From: Ichthyobacterium seriolicida
GTDB taxonomy: Bacteria; Bacteroidota; Bacteroidia; Flavobacteriales; Ichthyobacteriaceae
Direction of reading: 5' to 3'
Length of the DNA: 41,849 bases
Assembly (NCBI RefSeq): GCF_002369955.1
Contig: NZ_AP014564.1
Coordinates: 1-41,849 of the forward strand
Position numbers and translations under genes: made by a program. The notes under the pieces were generated by a model. That model searched no databases, was not told the DNA's origin, and saw only the letters and a program-made list of their open reading frames with translations. Position 1 is the first letter of the stretch. Each line of letters opens with the position of its first letter. Below, in pieces: positions 1 to 9,214 of this stretch.

Positions 1-1425
1 ATGGGTAAAAAAAAAGAAGATATTACCAAAGAAACAATATGGAATAACTGTTTATCCTTTATAAGAGATAACTTACAATCTCAACAGAGTTTTGAGACGT
101 GGTTTAAGCCTATAAAAGCCATAGACATGTACGATAACGTACTGGTAATACAGGTTCCTAGCAAGTTTTTTTATGAATGGTTAGAAGAACACTATATAAA
201 ATTATTAAAGTCTGCTATAACTAGAGAATTAGGCCCAGGGGCTAGTTTACGTTATAATATAGCTGAAGAATCTGATATCTATGATAATCCTAATATTCTA
301 GAGATTTACAATCTCAATAGATATCAAACAAAAACCGACACTAAAAATAGTCTGAAAGACCCTTTTAACCCTATAGAGGGTAGAGAGAGAATAGTTATAA
401 ATTCCCAATTGAACGATAATTATACGTTTGATAATTTCGTAGAAGGAGAATGCAACTCTACTGCTAGAATGGCTGGCATTACTGTGTCTAAAAGACCTGG
501 GAATAACCCTTTTAATCCTTTGTTTATATACGGCGGGGTTGGCATGGGCAAAACCCATCTAGTAAATGCAATTGGTCTTGAAGTAAAGAAGAATAACCCA
601 GAAAAAAACGTACTTTACATCTCGGCAGAACAATTCACCCGCCAGTACATAGATTCAGCCATAAGAAATAACGATGTGAATAACTTTATTTATTTCTACC
701 AGATGATAGATGTTCTAATAGTAGATGATATTCAATTTTTTTCGGGAAAAACAAAAACTGTAGAAGTATTTTTTGGAATATTCAATCACCTTCACCAGAT
801 GAAAAAGCAGATTATATTAGCTTCAGACAGACGACCCTCTGATATAAAAGATGTGGAAAGCAGACTTTTATCTAGATTTCAATGGGGAGCTTTGATAAAT
901 ATCACAAAGCCAGGAATAAATACACGAATAAATATTTTGAACAACAAAGCTCATAGAGATGGGTTGTCTATATCAGATAAAGTAATAGAATACATAGCTC
1001 ATAGAATTACTACAAATATAAGGGATATAGAAGGTGTTTTAACCTCATTGATAGCACAATCCCTAATACACAAACAAGAGATAAGTATTGCTTTAGCAAA
1101 AGAAATAACATCTGCATTTATAAATAACAACTCCGAAAAAATCACCATAGTTCATATACTAAACACTGTTTCTAATCATTTAGGAATATCTATAGATGAT
1201 ATAAAATCTAAATCTAGACGACGAGAAATAGTACAAGGTCGACAGATATCTATGTATTTATGTAAAAAATACACTCAGCAATCTCTTCACACAATTGGTG
1301 AAAAAGTAGGGAATAGGAATCACACCACTGTGGTCCATTCGTTCAAGACTGTAAATAATTTAAAAGATACAGATTCTCATTTTAGAAATACCTTAGAAAA
1401 GATAGAAGAAATATTAACCTCCTAG
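1..1425 (+). CDS. dnaA: Chromosomal replication initiator protein DnaA
   Basis: DnaA is the AAA+ ATPase that binds DnaA boxes at oriC, melts the origin and loads the replicative helicase. All domains are visible in 474 residues, a normal length. Domain I covers about residues 1-90 and a variable linker follows. The ATPase domain has Walker A GGVGMGKTH (about 178-186) and Walker B VLIVDDIQFF (about 238-247). The C-terminal helix-turn-helix carries the signature NRNHTTVVHS (about 438-447), which contacts the DnaA box. The ATG is the first base of the window, so the chromosome was probably numbered from this gene and any upstream oriC lies outside the view. It converges on xerD with only 4 bp between the stop codons. 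Identification is by family motifs and is very secure. Confidence 0.98.
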   Translation: MGKKKEDITKETIWNNCLSFIRDNLQSQQSFETWFKPIKAIDMYDNVLVIQVPSKFFYEWLEEHYIKLLKSAITRELGPGASLRYNIAEESDIYDNPNILEIYNLNRYQTKTDTKNSLKDPFNPIEGRERIVINSQLNDNYTFDNFVEGECNSTARMAGITVSKRPGNNPFNPLFIYGGVGMGKTHLVNAIGLEVKKNNPEKNVLYISAEQFTRQYIDSAIRNNDVNNFIYFYQMIDVLIVDDIQFFSGKTKTVEVFFGIFNHLHQMKKQIILASDRRPSDIKDVESRLLSRFQWGALINITKPGINTRINILNNKAHRDGLSISDKVIEYIAHRITTNIRDIEGVLTSLIAQSLIHKQEISIALAKEITSAFINNNSEKITIVHILNTVSNHLGISIDDIKSKSRRREIVQGRQISMYLCKKYTQQSLHTIGEKVGNRNHTTVVHSFKTVNNLKDTDSHFRNTLEKIEEILTS

Positions 1426-1429
1426 AAAA

Positions 1430-2341
1430 TCAAAGAAATCGTTTGGAACGAGGGTGATATTTCTCTATAGTTTTTTTTAGTTTTTCTCGATTTAGATGCA
1501 TATATATTTCCGTTGTGGTGATGTTTTCATGTCCTAACATCTGTTGTATCGAGCTAATATCGGCTCCTCCATTTAAAAGAGCCGTAGCAAAGGAATGTCT
1601 AAAAGTATGTGGGCCTATATTTTTTTTTATGTTGGATTTTTGCGCCAAGTCCTTTATGATATTGAAAATCATGACCCTGCTCAACCTCCCTCCTCTTCTA
1701 TTTAAAAATAAAATATCTTCATCTCCTTTTTTAGGTCTTATATGGACTCTGATATCGTTTAAGTAAATATTTATAAGTTTTATCACATGCCTATTTACAG
1801 GCACAAACCTATGTTTATTGCCCTTGCCTACTATCTTCAAAAACTCTTCTTCCATAAATAGATCTGATATTTTCAATTCTGTCAATTCCGAAACTCTGAG
1901 ACCACATCCGTAAAGTGTTTCTAAAATGGCTTTGTTTCTATATCCCTCATCAGTCATTTCTATATTGTTTATAAGTATATCTATTTCCTCTCCACTTAGA
2001 ACACTAGGCAGAGTTCTACTTATTTTTGGAGTTTCCAATAATTCTGCAGGGGATGTTTCTAAATGCCCTTCATAGAGCACGTAGTTGAAAAAACTTTTTA
2101 TACTGGAAATTATTCTAGCTTGAGTTCTAGGATTCAAACCTATATCTGAAACCATCTGCTCTATAAATAACTGTAAATCTTCACGACAAACTTCTCTTAT
2201 ATCTTGTATTTCTAAGTCTTCTATCATATAATTAGATAACTTTTTTATATCACTTATATAAGAGATCACAGTGTTTTTAGACAATCCTTTTTCCAATTCT
2301 AGAAATAATTTATAATCTATCAATATAGTTTTCCACTTCAT
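1430..2341 (-). CDS. xerD: Tyrosine recombinase XerD-like (site-specific chromosome dimer resolution)
   Basis: This 303-residue protein is a tyrosine recombinase of the XerC/XerD group, which resolves chromosome dimers at dif during division. An N-terminal SAM-like DNA-binding domain spans about 1-100. The catalytic set is visible: R149 (GCGLRVSEL), K173 (VGKGNKHR), H245 and R248 (HTFRH), H271 (LGHE) and nucleophile Y280 (EIYMHL). Length and the housekeeping setting favour Xer over a phage integrase, and no att sites or phage genes adjoin it. XerC and XerD cannot be separated with certainty by eye; XerD is the usual flavobacterial annotation. It is divergent from aroQ, and a well-formed promoter (2361-2393, minus) precedes its ATG by about 15 nt. 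Confidence 0.93.
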   Translation of the reverse strand: MKWKTILIDYKLFLELEKGLSKNTVISYISDIKKLSNYMIEDLEIQDIREVCREDLQLFIEQMVSDIGLNPRTQARIISSIKSFFNYVLYEGHLETSPAELLETPKISRTLPSVLSGEEIDILINNIEMTDEGYRNKAILETLYGCGLRVSELTELKISDLFMEEEFLKIVGKGNKHRFVPVNRHVIKLINIYLNDIRVHIRPKKGDEDILFLNRRGGRLSRVMIFNIIKDLAQKSNIKKNIGPHTFRHSFATALLNGGADISSIQQMLGHENITTTEIYMHLNREKLKKTIEKYHPRSKRFL

Positions 2342-2360
2342 TTTAAATTACTTATTTTGC

Positions 2361-2393
2361 CAAAAATATATATTTCCATTTTTTTATTCACAA
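2361..2393 (-). promoter_or_regulatory. Bacteroidota-type promoter for xerD
   Basis: On the minus strand TTG (complement of 2391-2393) is followed 22 nt later by TATTTTTG (complement of 2361-2368). This matches the Bacteroidota sigma-A consensus TTG-N17-23-TAnnTTTG. It would start transcription a few bases downstream, leaving a leader of roughly 15 nt before the xerD ATG at 2341. Motif match only. Confidence 0.55.
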
Positions 2394-2398
2394 GGTGA

Positions 2399-2812
2399 AT
2401 GAATATATCTATAATAAACGGTCCTAATTTAAATCTCTTGGGTAAGAGGGAGCCCGAAATATACGGCGCAGAAGACTTCGATAATTTTCTAGAGAGGTTA
2501 AGAAATAAATACACCAATGTAGATATCGATTATTTTCAATCTAATAGCGAGGGTGAAATAATAGATAAAATCCATAAAGTAGGATTTTCTAAAGACGGGA
2601 TCATACTCAATGCTGGGGCCTATACACATACGTCTATAGCTATATCTGATGCCATAAAAGCTATAAATACTCTGGTGGTAGAAGTGCATATTTCCAATGT
2701 ATACAACAGAGAAGATTTTAGAAAAAAATCTTATTTATCAGGAGTTTGCAAAGGTACTATATCTGGATTTGGATTAAAATCTTACGAATTGGCAATAGAC
2801 AGTTTTTTATAA
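2399..2812 (+). CDS. aroQ: 3-dehydroquinate dehydratase, type II
   Basis: Type II dehydroquinase converts 3-dehydroquinate to 3-dehydroshikimate, the third step of the shikimate pathway, in the cytosol as a dodecamer. The 137-residue length is typical. The N-terminal signature GPNLNLLGKREPEIYG holds the catalytic tyrosine (Y22). NAGAYTHTSIA (71-81) and EVHISN with H97 form the rest of the active site, followed by a basic substrate-binding segment (YNREDFRKKS). The ATG at 2399 gives the standard family start. The gene lies back to back with xerD, and its stop codon overlaps the start of the next gene (TAATG), so the two are probably translationally coupled. Confidence 0.96.
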   Translation: MNISIINGPNLNLLGKREPEIYGAEDFDNFLERLRNKYTNVDIDYFQSNSEGEIIDKIHKVGFSKDGIILNAGAYTHTSIAISDAIKAINTLVVEVHISNVYNREDFRKKSYLSGVCKGTISGFGLKSYELAIDSFL

Positions 2813-3333
2813 TGAATACAAAATTAAAATCGGCAATAATACTATTGTCATGTTTGTTTTGCTTGGGTTTTTACAAACACAAATTTTATGTCAGCATAAC
2901 AGACATAAATTACGATAGTGACTTGAAATATTTAGAAGTTTCTATAAAGGTCTTTACCGACGATTTAGAAAATTCCTTGAACGCGTATTTTCCATCTGAA
3001 GATATTAGATTGAACCTAGGGATAGGCCAAAAAAATGAAAAAGAAATATTCACAACATATTTAAATTCATGCTTCTCTATAGGTATAAATGACAAAAAAA
3101 AAGAATCTGAATACATAGGGAGGGAAACTACAACAGAAACCACCACATGTTATATTGCAGTAAATGAAGTGTTTTTAGAAGAAATAGATCGAATTAAGGT
3201 GCATCAAAGTATTCTAAATAACTTTCTAGACAAACAACAAAATATAGTTAATATTGTGCTGGGTAAACACAGAAAAACTTTGTTGTTAAACAAACAAAAA
3301 TCTGAGGAAGTATTTGTCATAGACAAAACCTAA
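2812..3333 (+). CDS. DUF6702 family protein (exported, unknown function)
   Basis: This 173-residue protein begins with a basic-hydrophobic export signal or membrane anchor (MNTKLKSAIILLSCLFCLGF). It continues with the Bacteroidota pattern HKFYVSITDINY...KVFTDDLE typical of DUF6702. The molecular function of the family is not known; members are usually small exported proteins next to peptidase or housekeeping genes. I chose the ATG at 2812, which overlaps the aroQ stop by one base, because it gives a proper signal sequence. An upstream in-frame start at 2746 would bury the signal inside a non-hydrophobic extension overlapping aroQ. Three later cysteines could be disulphide-bonded if it is periplasmic. 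The family call is moderately sure. Confidence 0.75.
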   Translation: MNTKLKSAIILLSCLFCLGFYKHKFYVSITDINYDSDLKYLEVSIKVFTDDLENSLNAYFPSEDIRLNLGIGQKNEKEIFTTYLNSCFSIGINDKKKESEYIGRETTTETTTCYIAVNEVFLEEIDRIKVHQSILNNFLDKQQNIVNIVLGKHRKTLLLNKQKSEEVFVIDKT

Positions 3334-3363
3334 TCTAATTAACCTTTTTATATCTGCATATAA

Positions 3364-4890
3364 ATGAAAAAAGCTAAGAGTGCTCTAGTTTCTGTATTTG
3401 ACAAAGAGGGCCTAATACCTGTAATAAAAAAATTAGATGAACTAGGTGTTATTATTTATTCTACAGGAGGAACCGAAGTCTTTATAAGACAACAAGGTAT
3501 AAATACAATCCCAGTAGAAGAGTTGACTTCTTATCCTTCTATTTTTGGGGGAAGAGTAAAAACCTTACACCCTAAAATTTTTGGGGGAATATTACACAGA
3601 AGGCACGAAGAAGAAGATCTAAAAGATGTAGATAATTTTAAAATTCCAGAGATCGATATACTACTAGTAGACTTATATCCTTTCGAAAAAACATTGGCTT
3701 GTGGTGCAAATAATCAAGATATAATAGAGAATATAGATATAGGAGGAGTGTCTCTCATTAGAGCTGCAGCCAAAAATTTTGAAGATGTATTAGTAGTTCC
3801 CTCCAAAGACCAATACGCTGAATTCTTAAATATTATGGAAGAAAATAAGGGCCTATCTTCTTTAGAAGACAGACAGATATTCGCTGCAAAAGCCTTTCAA
3901 ATAACTTCTCATTACGATACTGCAATATTTAATTTTTTCAATAGAACAGCTGAGATATCAGCATTCAAAAAGAGCGAAACAAAATATAATACTTTAAAAT
4001 ACGGTGAAAATCCACACCAAAAGGGTATGTTTTTTGGAGATCTAAACAAAGTGATTGAAAAATTACAAGGCAAAGAACTATCTTATAACAATCTATTGGA
4101 TTTAGATTCCGCTGTAAGTATTATTTCAGAGTTTAGAAATCAACCTCCTACGTTCATTATAATAAAACACAACAATGCTTGTGGAATCGCTACGAGACAA
4201 TCTTTAAAAGAAGCTTATATAAATGCTTTGTCTAGTGATCCAGTATCTGCTTTTGGTGGGGTTTTAATATCAAATACCTCTGTAGATGTAGAAACTGCAA
4301 AAGAGATTGTCAATATTTTCTGTGAAATTCTCATAGCTCCTCATTTTGATTCTGAAAGTTTGGAGATATTAAAATCTAAAAAGAATTTAATCTTGATAAG
4401 AATGTTAGATGTAGATCATCTTCCAAAAAAACAATTTAGAAGCATATTAAACGGTGTCTTAGAACAAGAGGTAGACTACATTACAGATGATATAGAAAAA
4501 ATAAAGTGTGTAACTTTAAAAGAACCTTCAAAAGGAGAGTTAGATGATTTGATATTCGCTTCTAAGGCTTGTAAGCACATGAAGTCTAATGCTATAGTTA
4601 TAGTTAAGGATAATAAATTATTGGCATCTGGCATTGGTCAGACCTCTAGGGTAGATGCTTTAAAACAAGCTATAGAAAAAGCTCATAATTTTAAATTAGA
4701 TATAAATGGAGCTGTAATGGCATCTGATGCTTTTTTTCCATTTCCAGATTGTGTGGAAATAGCTAAAGAATCTGGTATCGGTGCCATAATACAACCAGGA
4801 GGCAGCATAAGAGATAATCTCTCTATAGACTTTTGTAATAAAAATGATATGGCGATGGTCTTTACAGGATTAAGACATTTTAAACACTGA
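3364..4890 (+). CDS. purH: Bifunctional AICAR transformylase / IMP cyclohydrolase PurH
   Basis: PurH carries out the last two steps of de novo purine synthesis, formylating AICAR with 10-formyl-THF and closing the ring to IMP. The N-terminal cyclohydrolase domain (about 1-195, MGS-like fold) shows STGGTEVF and GGRVKTLHPKIFGGIL. The C-terminal transformylase domain has KYGENPHQKG, the catalytic segment IIKHNNACG and SDPVSAFGGV. At 508 residues it is full length. It is followed 20 bp later by mreB, an adjacency often seen in flavobacteria. The 18 nt ending in its start codon (3349-3366) are identical to those of mreC. No canonical promoter is evident in the 30-bp gap upstream. Confidence 0.97.
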   Translation: MKKAKSALVSVFDKEGLIPVIKKLDELGVIIYSTGGTEVFIRQQGINTIPVEELTSYPSIFGGRVKTLHPKIFGGILHRRHEEEDLKDVDNFKIPEIDILLVDLYPFEKTLACGANNQDIIENIDIGGVSLIRAAAKNFEDVLVVPSKDQYAEFLNIMEENKGLSSLEDRQIFAAKAFQITSHYDTAIFNFFNRTAEISAFKKSETKYNTLKYGENPHQKGMFFGDLNKVIEKLQGKELSYNNLLDLDSAVSIISEFRNQPPTFIIIKHNNACGIATRQSLKEAYINALSSDPVSAFGGVLISNTSVDVETAKEIVNIFCEILIAPHFDSESLEILKSKKNLILIRMLDVDHLPKKQFRSILNGVLEQEVDYITDDIEKIKCVTLKEPSKGELDDLIFASKACKHMKSNAIVIVKDNKLLASGIGQTSRVDALKQAIEKAHNFKLDINGAVMASDAFFPFPDCVEIAKESGIGAIIQPGGSIRDNLSIDFCNKNDMAMVFTGLRHFKH

Positions 4891-4910
4891 AAATGTAATA
4901 TTATATAAAA

Positions 4911-5936
4911 ATGAATCTTTTCAACTTTTTATTAGAGGATATAGCCATAGATTTAGGCACTGCTAATACTCTTATAATTCATAAAGATAAAATAGTGCTG
5001 GACACTCCCTCAATAGTAGCTATAGACAAAACTACTAATGAGGTTATCGCAATAGGAGAAGAAGCTAATATAATGCAAGGGAAAACTCATGAAAACATAG
5101 CTACCATAAGACCTCTAAAAGACGGTGTCATAGCTGATTTCAATGCTTCAGAGTTTATGATAAGGGAAATGATAAGACAAATTCCTGGCCTTAAAAAGAG
5201 ATTTTTTCCTCCTAGTTTAAGAATGTTAATTTGTATCCCTTCGGGGATTACAGAGGTAGAAAAAAGGGCTGTAAGAGATTCAGCTGAGCACGTAAATGCA
5301 AAACAAGTACATTTGATATATGAGCCTATGGCGGCGGCTATAGGTGTAGGTATAGACGTACAAGAGGCTAAGGGCAATATGGTAATAGACATTGGAGGAG
5401 GAACCACTGAAATAGCGATTATAGCTCTTGGAGGAATAGTCTGTAATAGGTCTATAAAAATAGCTGGGGATATATTCAATGGTGATATAGCCTACTATAT
5501 GAGAGAAATACATAATTTATATGTAGGTGAGGGAACTGCCGAACGGATAAAAAAAACTGTGGGATCTGCCATAATGGACTTAGATAATCCTCCAGAAGAC
5601 ATGAATATATATGGAAGGGACTTAATAACTGGAAAACCTAAAGAGAAATGCGTCTCATATAAGGAGACCGTTACCGCATTAGAAAAATCTCTTCTTCGTA
5701 TAGAAGATGCCATAATGGACGCTCTTGCAAATACTCCGCCTGAACTATCTGCTGATATATATTTATCTGGCATACACTTAGCTGGAGGAGGTGCTCTTTT
5801 GAGAGGACTAGACAAACGTATAGTCAGAAAAACTGGTTTAGATGTTCACATAGCAGAAGATCCTTTGAGAACGGTTGTTAGAGGAACTGGAATAGCCTTA
5901 AAAAATATAGATAAACTAAAGTTTATAATGTCTTAA
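4911..5936 (+). CDS. mreB: Rod-shape-determining actin homologue MreB
   Basis: MreB is the bacterial actin whose membrane-bound filaments orient the elongation machinery (MreC, MreD, RodA, PBP2). The 341-residue sequence has the actin-fold ATP-binding loops: IDLGTANTLI near residues 11-20, DIGGGTTEIA in the middle, and the adenosine motif LAGGGALLRGL near the C-terminus. The N-terminus MNLFNFLLEDIAIDLG has the short amphipathic segment that often anchors MreB to the inner membrane. It is the first gene of the mreB-mreC-mreD-mrdA-rodA run. A weak hairpin (about 5934-5951) lies after its stop, too poor to call a terminator, so read-through into mreC is likely. Confidence 0.98.
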   Translation: MNLFNFLLEDIAIDLGTANTLIIHKDKIVLDTPSIVAIDKTTNEVIAIGEEANIMQGKTHENIATIRPLKDGVIADFNASEFMIREMIRQIPGLKKRFFPPSLRMLICIPSGITEVEKRAVRDSAEHVNAKQVHLIYEPMAAAIGVGIDVQEAKGNMVIDIGGGTTEIAIIALGGIVCNRSIKIAGDIFNGDIAYYMREIHNLYVGEGTAERIKKTVGSAIMDLDNPPEDMNIYGRDLITGKPKEKCVSYKETVTALEKSLLRIEDAIMDALANTPPELSADIYLSGIHLAGGGALLRGLDKRIVRKTGLDVHIAEDPLRTVVRGTGIALKNIDKLKFIMS

Positions 5937-6045
5937 TTCTTCTTAAGGAATTATTTTACATCTCCGTATAAATTGGACATTAGTCAAATGAAAATATTAA
6001 AAGGTCATCTAGATAAAAATATTGAAAGTTTATATCTGCATATAA

Positions 6046-6834
6046 ATGCGAAGTATTATATCTTTTTTATTTAGAAATATTTTTTACATACTTTTTGTAT
6101 TTCTACTGTGCATATCTATTTATCTAATAGATGTAAAAAAGCAATACACTATATCCAAATCTAGAAACAGCTTAGATAATATTGGAAATTATATTAAGGA
6201 TATTTTTTTCTCGTTGAAAAAAATATATTATTCTAGCGAGTATAACACACTTCTTTTAGAAGAAAATTCTAATCTGAAATCAAAAATACATCATCGGGAA
6301 TATACTACAGATCAACGAGAATGCCAATACAATTATATCGGAGCGGAAATTATAAGTAATACTTATAAAAACAACAACAACTACTTAGTACTAAACAAAG
6401 GATATGTAGATGGTATAAAGCCGTATATGGGAGTAGTCACCCAAGAAGGAGTAGTTGGGATAATAAATGCTGTTTCTAAGAATTATTCTAGAGTTATGTC
6501 TATTCTCAATAGAGATATAAAAATAAGCTCTGGAGTAAGTAGTAATAATTTTTTTGGAATCACCACATGGAATGGCAATGATTATAAAACAGCTCAAATT
6601 GATGATATTCCTAAAGAAGCATCTGTAAACATAGGAGATACAATATCTACTAATGGATTTTCTTTTATTTTTCCAAAGAACATTCCTATAGGTATAATTA
6701 TGGATTATTCTCTGAATAAAAAAACAGGTCTGTATGAGATACAAATATCCCTATCAAACGATTTTAGAAGAATAAAATACGTGTACGTAATAAAAAATAA
6801 TTTAAAAGAAGAAATAGAAAAATTAAAGCTTTAA
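6046..6834 (+). CDS. mreC: Rod-shape-determining protein MreC
   Basis: MreC is a bitopic scaffold linking MreB filaments to periplasmic PBP2/RodA. The 262-residue protein has a short cytoplasmic start, one membrane helix (about 6-27), a short coiled-coil-prone stretch (about 60-85), and a beta-rich periplasmic domain. That domain contains the family-typical NNNYLVLNKGYVDGIKPYMG and GVVGIINAVSKNYSRVM. Sequence conservation in this family is low, so the order and neighbours (mreB before, mreD after) carry part of the assignment. The start ATG is preceded by the 18-nt stretch 6031-6048 that is also found at purH. The 109-bp gap from mreB could hold a separate promoter, but I see no clear TAnnTTTG. 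Confidence 0.94.
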   Translation: MRSIISFLFRNIFYILFVFLLCISIYLIDVKKQYTISKSRNSLDNIGNYIKDIFFSLKKIYYSSEYNTLLLEENSNLKSKIHHREYTTDQRECQYNYIGAEIISNTYKNNNNYLVLNKGYVDGIKPYMGVVTQEGVVGIINAVSKNYSRVMSILNRDIKISSGVSSNNFFGITTWNGNDYKTAQIDDIPKEASVNIGDTISTNGFSFIFPKNIPIGIIMDYSLNKKTGLYEIQISLSNDFRRIKYVYVIKNNLKEEIEKLKL

Positions 6835-6888
6835 CCCTTTGTCGACGATATTCTATCAGTTGAGAGAATTTTAAGAATCTATAGTATT

Positions 6889-7407
6889 ATGAATAGGATT
6901 TTGAAATATTTATTGTCATTTATTTTTCTAATAATAGTGCAAGTTGTCTTATTAAAGACAGATTCTGTATTGATTTACACTGTGCCATTTATATATATAT
7001 ACTCAATAATCTATCCCCTTAGGATATCTTTTACTTTACAATTAATCCTATCTTTTGTAATAGGACAGATGATAGATAATATTCAAGACACAGGCGGGAT
7101 ACACTCCTTAGCATGCATTACACTTATACTAGTTAAAAAAGGTCTGTACAAATATTTTTTGAGTTCAAGTGAAGTAGAACACGATAATTTCTTTAGTATG
7201 ATTTTTTACAAGATGTATATATTTGTTTTCATCTTGTCATTAGTTCACTGTTTTGTAATAACCTATTTGAAATCAAATGAATTTGATTCTTTATCATTCA
7301 TAATCTATACATCTGTTGTTTCAGCTTTTTTAAACTCATTATTGTTAATTTTATTTATATCTCTGACTAGAAAAGTCAACACTAAAAGGAATATAATTGA
7401 AAGATAA
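6889..7407 (+). CDS. mreD: Rod-shape-determining protein MreD
   Basis: MreD is a small polytopic inner-membrane protein of the elongasome. The 172-residue sequence is almost entirely hydrophobic, with about five or six predicted membrane spans separated by short loops. The conserved GQMIDNIQDTGGIHSLACI segment matches the family pattern (D-x2-GG-x-HSLA). The position between mreC and PBP2 is diagnostic. Its last 11 bp overlap the next gene, implying translational coupling. Confidence 0.92.
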   Translation: MNRILKYLLSFIFLIIVQVVLLKTDSVLIYTVPFIYIYSIIYPLRISFTLQLILSFVIGQMIDNIQDTGGIHSLACITLILVKKGLYKYFLSSSEVEHDNFFSMIFYKMYIFVFILSLVHCFVITYLKSNEFDSLSFIIYTSVVSAFLNSLLLILFISLTRKVNTKRNIIER

Positions 7408-9214
7408 AATTGTAATATCATTTTTTTCTATTACATGCTTGATCATACTATCTAGATTATTTTTCATTCAAATCATAGATGATAAACTCAAACCTCTTTC
7501 AAAAGAAATATATCTAAAAAAAGTACAGGATTATCCCAGTAGAGGATATATATACGACAGGAACCAAAAACTCATAGTGAGCAATCAGTTTATATACGAT
7601 TTGATGGTGATTCCAAATAAGATGAAAAATATAGACACTACTCTCCTATGTAAAATTTTAGATATCGACAAAGATTATTTCATAAAAAAAATAAAGAATA
7701 TTAAGAGTTATTCCAGTTATAAGCCTTCAGTATTTAAAAAGCATATCGACAATGAAAAAGCGAGTTATCTAAGAGAATTATTGTTTCACTTCAAAGGCTT
7801 TTCTCTAGAAAAAAAATTTATACGCTTCTACCCCATCAAAGCAGCTCCTAATGTGTTAGGGTTTACAGGAGAAGTATCTCAAAATTTCATCAAAAAAAAC
7901 ACTTATTACGAAAGTGGAGATATAATAGGTAAAACTGGAATAGAAAAATCATATGAAGAACAACTGAGAGGCAAAAGAGGTCTTAAGTATATAGTAGTAG
8001 ATAAATTCGATAGAATTCTTCGTAAATATGAAAATGGATCTTTTGACATATCACCTGTGCATGGCAAAGAGCTAACATCTACTTTAGATATAGAACTCCA
8101 AAAATATGGAGAACTCTTAATGACGAATAAAAAAGGAAGTATAGTAGCTATAGAACCTAGTACAGGAGAAATACTATCGTTGGTATCATCACCTTCATAC
8201 GATCCAAATTTATTGGTGGGGAATAATAGAAACTACAATTACAGTAACTTAGAAAAGGATGTCATATTAAAACCCTTATTTGACAAAAGCGTATTGGCAG
8301 AATACCCTCCAGGATCTACATTTAAAATAGTGACAGCACTCATAGGTCTGCAAGAGGGAATCATAACAGAAAACTCAATGTACAAATGCAATAATGGATT
8401 TAGATACAAAAATCTACACATACAATGTCATTGTGGAAATTATTATCAATATGTAGATTTAAATAAAGCCATTTACACCTCTTGCAATAACTATTTCTTA
8501 AACGTATATATAGAAACTATACATAAATATTTATCTGCAGAAAAAGGTTATGAAATATGGAAAAATCACGTCAATAGTTTTAACTTGGGGTCTTATTTAA
8601 ATAATGATTTGCCAACGGGCAGAAAAGGTTTTATTCCAAGTGCTAATTTTTACAACAAAAGTTTTGGGAATAACAAATGGACTGCTCTTTTTAATGTTTC
8701 AAATGCCATAGGTCAAGGAGAAATCTTGACTACTCCCATTCAACTGGCTAATATGACGGCAATAATAGCTAATAGAGGTTTTTATTACACTCCACATATA
8801 ATCCGAAATAGAAATGATAAGTACGAAGAAAAGAAATACACCTCAATAAATTCTAAACATTTTGAAACTGTTATAAAAGGCATGAACAATACGGTAAAAA
8901 ATGACAGAGGGACTGCAAATAATATGTTTATGAAAGATTTAGACATTGCAGCCAAAACGGGGACATCACAAAATTATGGAATGCCAGATCACTCTATTTG
9001 TATAGCCTTTGCTCCAATAGACAATCCTAAAATCGCCATTTGTGTAATAGTGGAAAACGGTTATTGGGGATCTAGATGGGGTTCCCCTATTGCTAGCCTT
9101 ATGATAGAAAAATACATAAATAATAAAGTAAATAGAACATATCTAGAAGATAGAATGATAAAAGGTAGTCTGCTAGATGTTTACAATAAAACCAAAAAAC
9201 CAGAACAAAAATGA
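7397..9214 (+). CDS. mrdA: Penicillin-binding protein 2 (elongation transpeptidase)
   Basis: PBP2 cross-links new peptidoglycan during lateral wall growth and works with the glycosyltransferase RodA. After one N-terminal membrane helix (about 4-24) come the class B dimerisation domain and the transpeptidase domain. The latter has active-site S307 in PPGSTFK (K310), S362 in the SCN motif, and K520 in the AKTGTS box; all three penicillin-binding motifs are intact. Length (605) is normal. The frame is closed by a TAA (7394-7396) just before codon 7397, so no upstream ATG exists. TTG at 7397 is therefore the likely start, inside the end of mreD. The stop overlaps the rodA start (ATGA). Confidence 0.95.
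   Translation: MKDKIVISFFSITCLIILSRLFFIQIIDDKLKPLSKEIYLKKVQDYPSRGYIYDRNQKLIVSNQFIYDLMVIPNKMKNIDTTLLCKILDIDKDYFIKKIKNIKSYSSYKPSVFKKHIDNEKASYLRELLFHFKGFSLEKKFIRFYPIKAAPNVLGFTGEVSQNFIKKNTYYESGDIIGKTGIEKSYEEQLRGKRGLKYIVVDKFDRILRKYENGSFDISPVHGKELTSTLDIELQKYGELLMTNKKGSIVAIEPSTGEILSLVSSPSYDPNLLVGNNRNYNYSNLEKDVILKPLFDKSVLAEYPPGSTFKIVTALIGLQEGIITENSMYKCNNGFRYKNLHIQCHCGNYYQYVDLNKAIYTSCNNYFLNVYIETIHKYLSAEKGYEIWKNHVNSFNLGSYLNNDLPTGRKGFIPSANFYNKSFGNNKWTALFNVSNAIGQGEILTTPIQLANMTAIIANRGFYYTPHIIRNRNDKYEEKKYTSINSKHFETVIKGMNNTVKNDRGTANNMFMKDLDIAAKTGTSQNYGMPDHSICIAFAPIDNPKIAICVIVENGYWGSRWGSPIASLMIEKYINNKVNRTYLEDRMIKGSLLDVYNKTKKPEQK

Noticed and set aside
1-2400. oriC and DnaA boxes
   Set aside because: The window begins at the dnaA start codon, so the upstream region is not visible, and I saw no DnaA-box cluster after the gene.
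2746-2811. Earlier start for the DUF6702 gene
   Set aside because: It would overlap aroQ by 67 bp and put a non-hydrophobic extension before the signal sequence.
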